A stretch of 62,883 nt of DNA. Origin: Niallia endozanthoxylica. GTDB lineage: Bacteria; Bacillota; Bacilli; Bacillales; Cytobacillaceae. Numbering within the stretch: position 1 is the first letter of the stretch; each line of letters opens with the position of its first letter. The notes below the pieces were generated by a model that worked only from the letters and a program-made list of their open reading frames with translations, was not told the origin of the DNA and did not search any database. Position numbers and translations under genes: made by a program. Shown piece after piece: positions 7,790-16,755 of the stretch. The stretch lies in the NCBI RefSeq assembly GCF_008710145.1, contig NZ_VYKL01000059.1:1-62883 (forward strand), given 5' to 3'.

Positions 7790-10181
7790 AGAGGCCTTTA
7801 AAAGACATTTCCTGCAGAGACTGGAAATGATGTGTGGCAAAAGCTTTGCTGAAAGTACAAAGGATGACCAGTTTGATACGCTTGGTCATATGATACGTGA
7901 ATATGTCAGCAAGGATTGGATTAATACGAATGAACGCTATCGAGCAGCAGATGAGAGACAAGTGTATTATCTTTCCATCGAGTTTTTGCTTGGCCGGCTG
8001 CTCCGTCATAATTTAATGAATCTCGGGATTGAGGAGCTGGTAGAGGAAGGACTTCATGACCTAGGAATTGACCTAAAACAAATTGAGGATGTTGAATCAG
8101 ACGCAGGATTAGGAAATGGCGGACTTGGACGTCTGGCGGCATGTTTTCTTGACTCTCTTGCATCGTTGAATTTTCCAGGACATGGCTGCGGGATTCGTTA
8201 TAAGCATGGTCTATTTGAGCAGAAAATTATTGAGGGGTTTCAGGTAGAGTTGCCGGAACTTTGGCTCCGTCATGGACAAGTTTGGGAAGTTCGCAAAGCC
8301 GATTTGGCTATTGAAGTTCCTTTTTGGGGAAATGTAAAGGTACTCGAGGAAAATGGCAGGCTTGTTTTTCAACACACGAATGCGGAAAAGATTTCTGCAG
8401 TTCCCTATGACATTCCTGTTGCAGGCTTTAAGAATCAAACAGTCAATACACTCAGGCTTTGGAATGCGGAGCCGTCGCCATTTCCTTTTCATAAAGACAT
8501 TCTAAAATACAAGCGGGAAACAGAAAGTGTTTCAGAATTTTTGTATCCTGATGACACGCATGATGAAGGAAAAATTCTTCGCTTAAAGCAGCAATACTTT
8601 CTTGTCTGTGCCAGTATCAGTTCCATCGTCAGGGGCTATCTAAAAAAGCATGATAGTCTCCATGATTTTCACCGCCATGTCTGCATTCATATCAATGATA
8701 CCCATCCTGTATTAGCCATTCCGGAGCTGATGAGGATTCTAATGGATGTCGGCGGTTTAGGCTGGGATGAGGCATGGGATATTACGACGCAAACCATTTC
8801 CTATACGAATCATACAACATTGTCAGAGGCATTGGAGACATGGCCGATTCGAATTTTTCAGCCATTGCTGCCGAGAATATACATGATAGTGAATGAAATA
8901 AACGAGCGCTTCTGTCAGAAACTGTGGCAGCTGTTCCCGGGTGATTGGAAACGGATAGAACGAATGGCCATCATTGCCCATGACCAAGTAAAAATGGCCC
9001 ATCTTGCCTTAGTTGGCAGCTACAGTGTGAATGGGGTAGCAGCTCTTCATACAGAAATTTTAAAGAAACGGGAAATGAATGACTTTTATCAGATTTTCCC
9101 GGAGAAATTTAATAATAAAACGAATGGTATTACGCATAGGAGATGGCTGTTAAAGTCAAATCCCATGCTGGCAGACTTAGTAACGGAAGCAATTGGTCCG
9201 TCTTGGATTAGACAGCCGGAGGAGCTCAGCAGGCTTCTCGAGTATCAAAACGATTCAGTTTTTCTTACCCAATTAGATGATATTAAGAAGCGTAATAAAC
9301 AAAAGCTGGCAGACCGAATTCAAGCTCAAACAGGGATTTCGATTGATTCTTCGACGATTTTTGATGTTCAGGTAAAACGACTTCACGCTTATAAACGGCA
9401 GCTTTTAAATGTTCTTCATATTATGCATATCTATAACCGTATAAAAGAAGATCCACAATATTTATTTTATCCACGAACCTTTATATTTGGTGCAAAAGCC
9501 TCACCGGGTTACTATTATGCGAAAAAAATTATTAAGCTAATCAATACAGTTGCAGAAAAGGTCAATAATGACCCAGCTGTTCATGATCGATTAAAGGTTA
9601 TATTCCTAGAAAATTACCGTGTCTCACTGGCGGAAGAAATTTTTCCAGCAGCGGATGTCAGTGAACAAATCTCAACAGCCAGTAAAGAAGCATCCGGAAC
9701 TGGAAATATGAAGTTCATGATGAATGGCGCTTTGACAGTCGGTACTTTAGATGGTGCGAATGTTGAAATTAAAGAAAGGGTGGGAGAAAATAATATTTTT
9801 ATCTTTGGTCTGAAGGCTGATGAAGTCTTAAATTATCAAGGCTACCGTTCTGTAGAATTTTTTCATTATGATAAAAGGATTCGAAAAGTAGTCGAGCAGC
9901 TGACAAATGGTTTTTTTGCCGATGTAGATGATGAATTTGAGGCAATCTATGATTCTCTGCTTATGCAAAATGATCAGTATTTTGTTCTGCGGGATTTTGA
10001 TTCATATGTCAATATTCAAAAAAAGGTCGGTCAAACCTATGTTAATAAAGAAAAATGGTTAAAAATGAGCTTAATGAATATTGCCCAGTCAGGTTATTTC
10101 TCGAGTGACCGTACCATTAAAGAATATGTAGACGATATTTGGAAAATTGATCAGGCTGATTATACAAGGCTTTATCATTAG
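7776..10181 (+). CDS. glgP: Glycogen phosphorylase GlgP
   Basis: Degrades alpha-1,4-glucan with phosphate to glucose-1-phosphate, using pyridoxal phosphate. The PLP lysine is Lys646 in the ASGTGNMKFMMNG motif. GNGGLGRLAACFLDS and NGITHRRW are also typical. It is 801 residues. The start ATG at 7776 is set by AAGGAG 8 nt upstream, inside the end of glgA. Last gene of the operon; no strong forward terminator follows. Confidence 0.96.
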   Translation: MFSNKEAFKRHFLQRLEMMCGKSFAESTKDDQFDTLGHMIREYVSKDWINTNERYRAADERQVYYLSIEFLLGRLLRHNLMNLGIEELVEEGLHDLGIDLKQIEDVESDAGLGNGGLGRLAACFLDSLASLNFPGHGCGIRYKHGLFEQKIIEGFQVELPELWLRHGQVWEVRKADLAIEVPFWGNVKVLEENGRLVFQHTNAEKISAVPYDIPVAGFKNQTVNTLRLWNAEPSPFPFHKDILKYKRETESVSEFLYPDDTHDEGKILRLKQQYFLVCASISSIVRGYLKKHDSLHDFHRHVCIHINDTHPVLAIPELMRILMDVGGLGWDEAWDITTQTISYTNHTTLSEALETWPIRIFQPLLPRIYMIVNEINERFCQKLWQLFPGDWKRIERMAIIAHDQVKMAHLALVGSYSVNGVAALHTEILKKREMNDFYQIFPEKFNNKTNGITHRRWLLKSNPMLADLVTEAIGPSWIRQPEELSRLLEYQNDSVFLTQLDDIKKRNKQKLADRIQAQTGISIDSSTIFDVQVKRLHAYKRQLLNVLHIMHIYNRIKEDPQYLFYPRTFIFGAKASPGYYYAKKIIKLINTVAEKVNNDPAVHDRLKVIFLENYRVSLAEEIFPAADVSEQISTASKEASGTGNMKFMMNGALTVGTLDGANVEIKERVGENNIFIFGLKADEVLNYQGYRSVEFFHYDKRIRKVVEQLTNGFFADVDDEFEAIYDSLLMQNDQYFVLRDFDSYVNIQKKVGQTYVNKEKWLKMSLMNIAQSGYFSSDRTIKEYVDDIWKIDQADYTRLYH

Positions 10182-10205
10182 CAGAATGAGAGATTAGTAG
10201 CTAAC

Positions 10206-10234
10206 AAAAAAGCTTCTGCATAAAAGCAGAAGCT
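10206..10234 (-). terminator. Terminator of menA
   Basis: A 9-bp stem (agcttctgc/gcagaagct, 10211-10219 / 10226-10234) followed on the minus strand by a run of U (aaaaa at 10206-10210), just after the menA stop. On the plus strand the downstream sequence is only weakly T-rich. Confidence 0.85.
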
Positions 10235-10242
10235 GATTCTTA

Positions 10243-11175
10243 TTAAATTAAATTTCCAAGAAAAATACCAATAGATAATAAAAGCCCGAAGATGGTATTT
10301 GTTTGTGAAGTTGCTTTCATTGCAGGCATCATATGAATGGGAGCCGTATTATGAATGAATCCTTTTATGGCAGTTACTGCTTTTGGTATACTCAGCACAA
10401 CTAACAGGATCCACGGTGAAATGATGCCGAAGCCAGATAACATAAATACCCAGACATACGAGATAATAAACATAGAGGCTAAAAAGGCAATGGCGTATTT
10501 TTTGCCAAGCAGAATAGCTAGTGTTTTGCGTCCGTTTTCTTTATCTCCATCCAAATCACGAATATTGTTTGCTAAGTTAATTGCACCAACTAAAATCATG
10601 ATAGGAGAAGCAGTTAATATGCTTTCAGATGAAACGGTGCCAGTTTGAATAAAGAAGGAAATTAACACGATTACCATACCCATTAAGAAGCCTGAAGCAA
10701 GCTCGCCAAAAGGTGTATACGCAATCGGTACTGGGCCTCCTGTGTATAAATAACCAGCTAGCATGCAGCCTAAACCGATTAATGCCAGCCACCAGCTGGA
10801 GTTCATGCAAATATAAACCCCAATTAAAAGTGAAACACCGTATAAACTTAGAGCCAGTTTCATAATTGTTTTAGGTTTTATACCGTCTCTTACGATTCCT
10901 CCGCCAATTCCCACTGATTCTTCATTATCAAGACCGCGCTTATAGTCATAGTATTCATTAAATAAGTTTGTCGCGATTTGAATTAATATACTTGCCAGCA
11001 TCATGGCGAGGAAAAGGGGTATATTAATCTTAGAATCATTCATAGCTAGTACGGTTCCGAGAGTAACAGGAACAAATGCAGCTGTTAATGTATGGGGTCT
11101 AGTTAATCTCCACCACACCTTCCAATTTTTTTGTTTGGAAAGTGGAGAAGTAGCAGATTGTACCTGCGAATCCAT
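10243..11175 (-). CDS. menA: 1,4-dihydroxy-2-naphthoate polyprenyltransferase MenA
   Basis: Membrane enzyme of the UbiA family. It joins DHNA to a polyprenyl chain with loss of CO2, giving demethylmenaquinone. The first Asp-rich site (NLFNEYYDYKRGLDNEE) and the second (NNIRDLDGDKENGR) are present among about eight to nine hydrophobic segments. It is 310 residues. The ATG at 11175 has AGGAGG 7 nt upstream; a TTG directly before it is not needed. It is divergent from menF, across a spacer holding repeat A1. Confidence 0.95.
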   Translation of the reverse strand: MDSQVQSATSPLSKQKNWKVWWRLTRPHTLTAAFVPVTLGTVLAMNDSKINIPLFLAMMLASILIQIATNLFNEYYDYKRGLDNEESVGIGGGIVRDGIKPKTIMKLALSLYGVSLLIGVYICMNSSWWLALIGLGCMLAGYLYTGGPVPIAYTPFGELASGFLMGMVIVLISFFIQTGTVSSESILTASPIMILVGAINLANNIRDLDGDKENGRKTLAILLGKKYAIAFLASMFIISYVWVFMLSGFGIISPWILLVVLSIPKAVTAIKGFIHNTAPIHMMPAMKATSQTNTIFGLLLSIGIFLGNLI

Positions 11176-11204
11176 CAAAATTCCTCCTAATATTTTTTGC
11201 TAAG

Positions 11205-11309
11205 GCTATGTTAGCGAATTATGTTAATCAATCAGATTTTTAACTCATTCGTGAGATATGTCCATTTCTCACGAATGAGTTAAAAATTAACGATGTTAAT
11301 AAACAAAGC
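11205..11309. repeat. Family A repeat, copy A1 (simple form), with flanking direct repeats
   Basis: A 105-bp element beginning GCTATGTTAGC and ending AAACAAAGC, partly inverted to each other. A perfect 20-bp inverted repeat (11237-11256 / 11267-11286), with the core ACTCATTCGTGAGA, fills its centre. The 10-bp ttttgctaag occurs directly on both sides (11195-11204 and 11310-11319), as after a transposition event. Related copies are at 22877 and 38878. Confidence 0.75.
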
Positions 11310-11319
11310 TTTTGCTAAG

Positions 11320-11717
11320 AATACATATCGTGACATAGTATAGATTAGTAACTTTCTCTATTTAGCATAGAAAAGATTTTTTTCTAAATAGTTCTGAATT
11401 TGAACATTTAGTTACAATTTTAGTTTATGGAAAGAGCCAGTTTGTGTCAACCACTTTACTTTTATTATAACCCGTATTTTTGTGGAGAAAATAAGAGGTA
11501 AATTTTTACACATACAAAATTAATTATTATATAGTATTATCATATAGATAGTGTGACCTAATTTAAACATACAGGCAAATCTTATAAATAACGTATGTCT
11601 ATCAATACTTGAGATAATAGTCATAAGTAAGTTATTATGTTATGATATTTGAGTATATTTGCTATGTAATTCTTGATCTTAATTAAAATAGATCGACTGT
11701 TATTGGAGGGGATTTTT
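11320..11717. other. Intergenic region upstream of menF, no gene seen
   Basis: About 400 bp of AT-rich sequence with stop codons in all frames and no plausible ribosome binding site plus ORF. The only signal I see is the candidate promoter at 11609-11638. It may carry regulation of the men operon. Confidence 0.4.
11609..11638 (+). promoter_or_regulatory. Candidate sigma-A promoter for menF
   Basis: TTGAGA (11609-11614) and TATTAT (11633-11638) with 18-bp spacing, about 80 bp before the menF start. In this AT-rich stretch it could be chance. Confidence 0.35.
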
Positions 11718-13118
11718 TTGGTTACCATTCAACGGACGGAACTAAAAGAAGGGATCCAAGCAGCAATAGAAAAGGCGAAAAAAAATTCTGCCTCCGTATT
11801 AGTGAGTGAGGTACAAAAAATTGACTCATGTTTACCTCTTTCATTTTTTGCAGCCGGAAAAGAGAAATATGGCGGTGAAAGATTTTTTTGGAAACACCCT
11901 TCAGAAGAAAGATATATGATAGGTTTAGGAATATGTAAGGAAATCGCATCGGATCAGGCAACTGACCGCTTTTTTCATGTGGAAAAAGAATGGGGAAGTT
12001 TTATTAGTCAAGCAATCATTTATGATGATGAGCATGTACAGGGAACAGGCCCGACTGCTTTTGGTGGTTTTTCTTTTGATCCACATAAAGAAAAAACAAT
12101 GCTTTGGTCTAATTATGCTTCCTCCTTATTTCATATTCCTCGTTTTATGTTAAGTATAACTGATGGTCATACCTATTTGACAACAAATGTGGTTTGTACA
12201 AATGAATGTGATTCTTCCTATTATATGGAGATTGAAAATGAGCGGCAGGAGCTTTTGGCTCAAACTAGGGAGCATGTAAAGCTTGAGTTGGTTTCACTGG
12301 TTGATCGATTAGAAGTAAAGCCGGAGGCATGGAAACAGTCTGTTACACAGGTTGTTGAAGGTTTGAAGCAAGGCCCGTTAAAAAAAGTGGTATTGGCAAG
12401 AGAGTTAAGGCTCATATTTAATGGGGAGATACAAAGTGAAACTGTTTTGAACCGTTTGCTTGAAGAGCAGAAGGACAGCTATGTATTTGCATTTGAATCA
12501 CATGGAGATTGTTTCATTGGTGCATCTCCAGAACGTTTAGTGAAAAAAAATCATGACCAAGTTTTTTCAACCTGCTTGGCTGGATCGATTGCCCGAGGCA
12601 AAAGCGAAGCTGAAGATGAGCTGTTGGGAAATTCGCTGCTCAAAGATGATAAAAATTTAATAGAGCATCAATATGTTGTCGATATGATTAAAGAAGCAAT
12701 AGAGGATACGTGCACGAAAGTAACCATTCCTTCACATCCTCAATTGCTTAAATTAAAGCATATTCAACACTTATATACACCTGTTATTGGAAAAGCGGAT
12801 GAGCATACTTCTCTTCTTGCCTTAGTTGAAAAGCTTCATCCAACACCAGCTCTTGGAGGGTTGCCAAAAGAGCCTGCTGTTGCAAAAATTAGAGAAGTAG
12901 AAGATTTAGACCGCGGCTTCTTTGCAGGACCAATCGGCTGGATGGATTATCAAGGAAATGGAGAGTTTGCTGTTGCCATCCGTTCCGGACTCATCCAAGG
13001 GAATGAAGCTTCCATTTTTGCAGGCTGTGGTTTGGTTGGGGATTCGAGGGCCGAGTCAGAGTATGAAGAAACCAATATGAAATTTAAACCGATGCTATCA
13101 GCACTTGGAGGAATTTAA
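11718..13118 (+). CDS. menF: Isochorismate synthase MenF
   Basis: Converts chorismate to isochorismate, first step of menaquinone synthesis. The C-terminal chorismate-binding domain has LKKVVLARELRL, HPTPALGGLPK and AVAIRSG, typical of this family. It is 466 residues from TTG at 11718, which has GGAGGG 7 nt upstream; the MVTIQRT start resembles B. subtilis MenF. First gene of menFDHB; menD follows after 2 bp. Confidence 0.94.
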   Translation: MVTIQRTELKEGIQAAIEKAKKNSASVLVSEVQKIDSCLPLSFFAAGKEKYGGERFFWKHPSEERYMIGLGICKEIASDQATDRFFHVEKEWGSFISQAIIYDDEHVQGTGPTAFGGFSFDPHKEKTMLWSNYASSLFHIPRFMLSITDGHTYLTTNVVCTNECDSSYYMEIENERQELLAQTREHVKLELVSLVDRLEVKPEAWKQSVTQVVEGLKQGPLKKVVLARELRLIFNGEIQSETVLNRLLEEQKDSYVFAFESHGDCFIGASPERLVKKNHDQVFSTCLAGSIARGKSEAEDELLGNSLLKDDKNLIEHQYVVDMIKEAIEDTCTKVTIPSHPQLLKLKHIQHLYTPVIGKADEHTSLLALVEKLHPTPALGGLPKEPAVAKIREVEDLDRGFFAGPIGWMDYQGNGEFAVAIRSGLIQGNEASIFAGCGLVGDSRAESEYEETNMKFKPMLSALGGI

Positions 13119-13120
13119 TA

Positions 13121-14875
13121 ATGAATCATCAGGAAGCATTAACAGTCTATATAGCATCTTTTGTATCTGAACTTGTACAATCAGGTGTTACGGATGTTGT
13201 TGTCAGCCCTGGCTCACGGTCAACTCCTATTGCCATGGTCATGGCTGAACATCCAAATTTAAAGCTTCATATTCATGTGGATGAAAGGTCAGCAGGCTTT
13301 TTTGCGTTAGGAATTGCAAAAGCAACAAAAAGGCCGACTGCTCTTTTATGTACATCAGGAACAGCTGCGGCTAATTATTTTCCGGCTATTGTGGAAGCGA
13401 ACATTTCCCGTGTTCCACTTGTTGTTTTAACAGCTGATCGGCCGCATGAGTTGCGTGATGTGGGAGCTCCTCAATCTATTGATCAAATTCATCTATATGG
13501 CGGCCATGTGAAATGGTTTGTTGAGATGGCACCGCCGGAGGCATCAGATGAAATGGTTCGTTATGCGCGCATGGTTTGTGCTAGAGCCGTGGCAACGGCC
13601 GCTCTGGCACCATCCGGACCGGTACATTTAAATTTTCCATTACGTGAACCACTTATCCCTCTTCTTGAGAATAACCAGCTATTCCTTCAAAAAGAGCGGT
13701 TGAATGGATATGTGAAAATTCAGCAGCCAACTGTGTCATTAATGAAGGATGAATGGGATATCTATGCTGAATTAATCGAATCCGCAGAACGGGGCATCAT
13801 TATTTGTGGACAGATAGAAGAAGATGGCTTTTCAGAAGCAGTTACAGCATTTGCAGAAAAATATCAGTTTCCAATTTTAGCTGATCCTCTTTCACAGTTA
13901 CGAAGTGGGGTGCACAGCGGCAAAGCTATTATTGACACGTATGATGGATTTTTACGAAATGAGCGGGTAAAACATATGTTGAAGCCGGATTTAATCATTC
14001 GTTTCGGTTCGATGCCTGTCTCGAAAGCCTTGACTATTTTTTTGAAAGAAAATCACTCAGCAAGGCAATTGGTTATTGATGGCGGAATGGGCTGGAGAGA
14101 CCCGGCGCTAGTGTCTACAGAGATGGTGTATTGTCAGGAAACTCTTTTCTGCGAAGAAGTGGCAAAAAGAGCGGAAACGAAGCAGGAATCCTGTTACTTT
14201 TTGAAGTGGCAGAAAATCAATACCTATACAAAAGAATTAATCAATACCATTGATGAAGCAGAAGAGTTAAATGAAGGGAAGCTTTTTCATCAGCTAGCAG
14301 AACTGCTTCCTGAGGAGGCGGCTATCTTTGTAGGAAATAGTATGCCGATTCGTGATTTAGATTCCTTCTATCATTTTAATCAAAAAAGTATGAAAGTAGT
14401 GGCGAATCGAGGGGCAAATGGAATTGATGGTACGGTTTCAACTGCATTAGGTGTAGGAACTATTCATCAGCCATTGTATTTATTTCTCGGTGATTTAACC
14501 TTTTTCCATGATTTAAATGGCCTTGTGGCTGCGAAACTTCAAGAAGTCAACATCACAATTATATTAATAAATAATAATGGTGGGGGTATTTTCTCATTTT
14601 TACCGCAGTCTTCCCATCCTAAGCATTTTGAACTCCTATTCGGGACACCGCTTGATTTAGACTTTAGTAAAGCAGTAGAGATGTTCGGAGGACAGTTCAC
14701 TTCTATCTCTAACTGGGAGCAGTTTTCACAGACACTCTTACAGGATAGAGGTAAAGAAGGGATTCGCGTGATTGAAATCGTAACAAATCGTGAAAAGAAT
14801 GCAGAAGAACACAAAAAATTGTGGGAATTTGTTTCCCAGGAAATAGACTCCTGGATGGAAAAGGAGGATGCCTGA
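13121..14875 (+). CDS. menD: SEPHCHC synthase MenD
   Basis: Thiamine-diphosphate enzyme that adds the succinyl semialdehyde unit from 2-oxoglutarate to isochorismate. The N-terminal PSPGSRSTP-type motif reads VVSPGSRSTPIA, with the catalytic Glu nearby. The ThDP/Mg site appears in the C-terminal part as GDLTFFHDLNG followed by INNNGGGIFSFLP. It is 584 residues. The start lies 2 bp after menF, with GGAGG in the menF 3' end. Its TGA overlaps the menH ATG by one base. Confidence 0.96.
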   Translation: MNHQEALTVYIASFVSELVQSGVTDVVVSPGSRSTPIAMVMAEHPNLKLHIHVDERSAGFFALGIAKATKRPTALLCTSGTAAANYFPAIVEANISRVPLVVLTADRPHELRDVGAPQSIDQIHLYGGHVKWFVEMAPPEASDEMVRYARMVCARAVATAALAPSGPVHLNFPLREPLIPLLENNQLFLQKERLNGYVKIQQPTVSLMKDEWDIYAELIESAERGIIICGQIEEDGFSEAVTAFAEKYQFPILADPLSQLRSGVHSGKAIIDTYDGFLRNERVKHMLKPDLIIRFGSMPVSKALTIFLKENHSARQLVIDGGMGWRDPALVSTEMVYCQETLFCEEVAKRAETKQESCYFLKWQKINTYTKELINTIDEAEELNEGKLFHQLAELLPEEAAIFVGNSMPIRDLDSFYHFNQKSMKVVANRGANGIDGTVSTALGVGTIHQPLYLFLGDLTFFHDLNGLVAAKLQEVNITIILINNNGGGIFSFLPQSSHPKHFELLFGTPLDLDFSKAVEMFGGQFTSISNWEQFSQTLLQDRGKEGIRVIEIVTNREKNAEEHKKLWEFVSQEIDSWMEKEDA

Positions 14876-15681
14876 TGGAAATAACCATTGATGGCATTCT
14901 CTATCATGCTGACATTATTGGTGAAGGGTTCCCATTGCTGTTACTGCATGGTTTTACAGGTGATTCAACGACCTGGAAGCCCTTTTTATCATCATGGAGT
15001 AAGAACCATAAGGTAATCGCACTTGATATTGTCGGCCATGGAAAGTCAGCTTCACCAACAGATGTACAGAGATATGATATTGTGTCCGTTTCAAAGGACA
15101 TTAAAAAGATTCTTGAGCATTTAAATATTAATAAAACAAATGTGTTAGGGTACTCTATGGGCGGAAGACTTGCCTTAAGCTTCTCAATTCTTTATCCAGA
15201 ATTCTTACATAAGCTTATTTTAGAGAGTGCATCACCTGGGTTGGCTACAGATCAAGAGCGAGAAAATCGCCGGATTCAAGATGAAAAGCTCAGTTGTTTC
15301 ATCCTGAATCAGGGATTGGAGCGATTTATTGACTATTGGGAGAATATCCCGCTTTTTTCTACGCAAAAGAAGCTTCCTATACATAAACAGCATGAAATAA
15401 AGCAGCAGCGTCTGCAGAACTCAATTACCGGGCTGAGCAATAGTTTACTAGGAATGGGAACTGGGGCACAGCCTTCCTGGTGGGATAGGATTCAGGAGTT
15501 GGAAACAGAAACCCTTCTGCTCACAGGTAAACACGATCAAAAGTTTTGCTTAATTGCTGAAAAAATGGTAAAAAAGATGAAGCATGTCAAATGGAAAAAC
15601 ATTGAAGACTGTGGACATGCTATTCATGTGGAACAACCTGAAAAATTTGGTACAATAGTAAATGGGTTTTTGTCCCGATAG
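14875..15681 (+). CDS. menH: SHCHC synthase MenH (alpha/beta hydrolase fold)
   Basis: Removes pyruvate from the MenD product to give 2-succinyl-6-hydroxy-2,4-cyclohexadiene-1-carboxylate. The alpha/beta hydrolase features are LLLHGFTGD (oxyanion hole), the nucleophile Ser in GYSMGG, Asp in LTGKHDQ and His in CGHAIHVEQP. It is 268 residues. The ATG at 14875 has AAGGAGG 7 nt upstream; longer in-frame starts would lie deep in menD. Tightly coupled to menD (TGATG). Confidence 0.94.
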   Translation: MEITIDGILYHADIIGEGFPLLLLHGFTGDSTTWKPFLSSWSKNHKVIALDIVGHGKSASPTDVQRYDIVSVSKDIKKILEHLNINKTNVLGYSMGGRLALSFSILYPEFLHKLILESASPGLATDQERENRRIQDEKLSCFILNQGLERFIDYWENIPLFSTQKKLPIHKQHEIKQQRLQNSITGLSNSLLGMGTGAQPSWWDRIQELETETLLLTGKHDQKFCLIAEKMVKKMKHVKWKNIEDCGHAIHVEQPEKFGTIVNGFLSR

Positions 15682-15704
15682 AAAGTAAAAAGGAGGAATT
15701 GAGT

Positions 15705-16523
15705 ATGACAGTAGAATGGGTTGCTGGACGTAAATATGAAGAAATTCTTTATGAAACGTATAATGGAATGGCCAAGATTACGATTAACCGTCCGCAGGTT
15801 CATAACGCATTTACGCCAAGAACAGTTATGGAGCTAATCGATGCTTTTGCTTATGCACGTGATGATTCAAGTGTAGGTGTGATTATTTTAACAGGTGCAG
15901 GAGATAAGGCCTTTTGTTCTGGCGGAGATCAATCCGTACGCGGCCATGGTGGCTACGTAGGCGATGATCAAATTCCACGTTTAAATGTGCTTGATCTTCA
16001 GCGTTTAATTCGTGTGATTCCGAAACCGGTCATTGCCATGGTAAAGGGTTATGCAATTGGCGGAGGACATGTATTACATATTGTTTGTGACCTAACGATT
16101 GCAGCAGATAACGCGATCTTTGGCCAAACGGGTCCAAAGGTAGGAAGCTTTGATGCAGGCTATGGTTCAGGTTATTTAGCTAGAATTGTCGGCCATAAAA
16201 AAGCCCGTGAAATTTGGTACTTATGTCGTCAGTATAATGCACAGGAAGCTTTGGATATGGGACTTGTCAATACAGTTGTACCGCTTGAGCAAGTCGAAGA
16301 AGAAACCATTAAATGGTGTGAAGAGATTCTTGAAAAGAGCCCAACTGCCATTCGTTTCTTAAAAGCTGCTTTTAATGCAGATACAGACGGATTAGCTGGT
16401 ATTCAACAGTTTGCCGGCGATGCGACACTTCTTTATTACACAACAGACGAAGCAAAAGAAGGTCGTGACGCTTTCAAAGAAAAACGTCAGCCAGACTTTG
16501 ATAAATTCCCTAGATTCCCTTAA
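15705..16523 (+). CDS. menB: 1,4-dihydroxy-2-naphthoyl-CoA synthase MenB
   Basis: Crotonase-fold enzyme that closes the second ring of the naphthoate from o-succinylbenzoyl-CoA. The visible features are FCSGGDQSVRGHGGY and KGYAIGGGHVLH (CoA oxyanion holes), the latter followed by the FGQTGPKVGSFDAGYG active-site stretch. It is 272 residues, the usual length. The ATG at 15705 has AGGAGG 8 nt upstream. A repeat (B1) starts 4 bp after its stop, and a terminator-like hairpin separates it from menE. Confidence 0.97.
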   Translation: MTVEWVAGRKYEEILYETYNGMAKITINRPQVHNAFTPRTVMELIDAFAYARDDSSVGVIILTGAGDKAFCSGGDQSVRGHGGYVGDDQIPRLNVLDLQRLIRVIPKPVIAMVKGYAIGGGHVLHIVCDLTIAADNAIFGQTGPKVGSFDAGYGSGYLARIVGHKKAREIWYLCRQYNAQEALDMGLVNTVVPLEQVEEETIKWCEEILEKSPTAIRFLKAAFNADTDGLAGIQQFAGDATLLYYTTDEAKEGRDAFKEKRQPDFDKFPRFP

Positions 16524-16527
16524 TAGA

Positions 16528-16647
16528 AATGCGGAGGCGGCTTGTCCAGACCCGACAAGCATAAGCTGGGACGGGGAGAAGGTTGTTCTTTAACCTTCTC
16601 ATCGTCACAGCTTATGACCTCGAGGGTCTAGCCGCCGCAGCTGGACA
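16528..16647 (+). repeat. Family B interspersed repeat, copy B1
   Basis: It starts with aaatgcggaggcgg 4 bp after the menB stop and ends near gctggaca. It folds on itself: an outer gcggaggcggct / agccgccgc stem, then cagaccc / gagggtct, then an inner aagctg...gagaaggtt / aaccttctc...cagctt hairpin with loop gttcttt. The inner ggttgttctttaacctt and gcttatgacctc are shared with copy B2 at 29497-29602, on the other strand. Confidence 0.8.
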
Positions 16648-16651
16648 AATC

Positions 16652-16673
16652 AAAATGCGGAGGCGGCAGCCTC
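16652..16673 (+). repeat. Truncated family B head
   Basis: A second aaaatgcggaggcggc occurs 5 bp after B1 but continues into unrelated sequence. It looks like the first part of another copy, or a remnant of a tandem arrangement. Confidence 0.5.
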
Positions 16674-16703
16674 AATCATACTTTTCAATTTTGACAAAAA
16701 CAC

Positions 16704-16740
16704 TGCAGCTTGATGGTAACTCCGTCAGGCTGTTTTTCTT
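16704..16740 (+). terminator. Terminator-like hairpin between menB and menE
   Basis: cagcttgatgg (16706-16716) can pair, with G-U pairs, to ccgtcaggctg (16722-16732), followed by tttttctt. The T-run ends only about 15 bp before the menE start, so it could end the menFDHB transcript or act as an attenuator for menE. Confidence 0.55.
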
Positions 16741-16755
16741 AAGTAGGTGAAGAAC

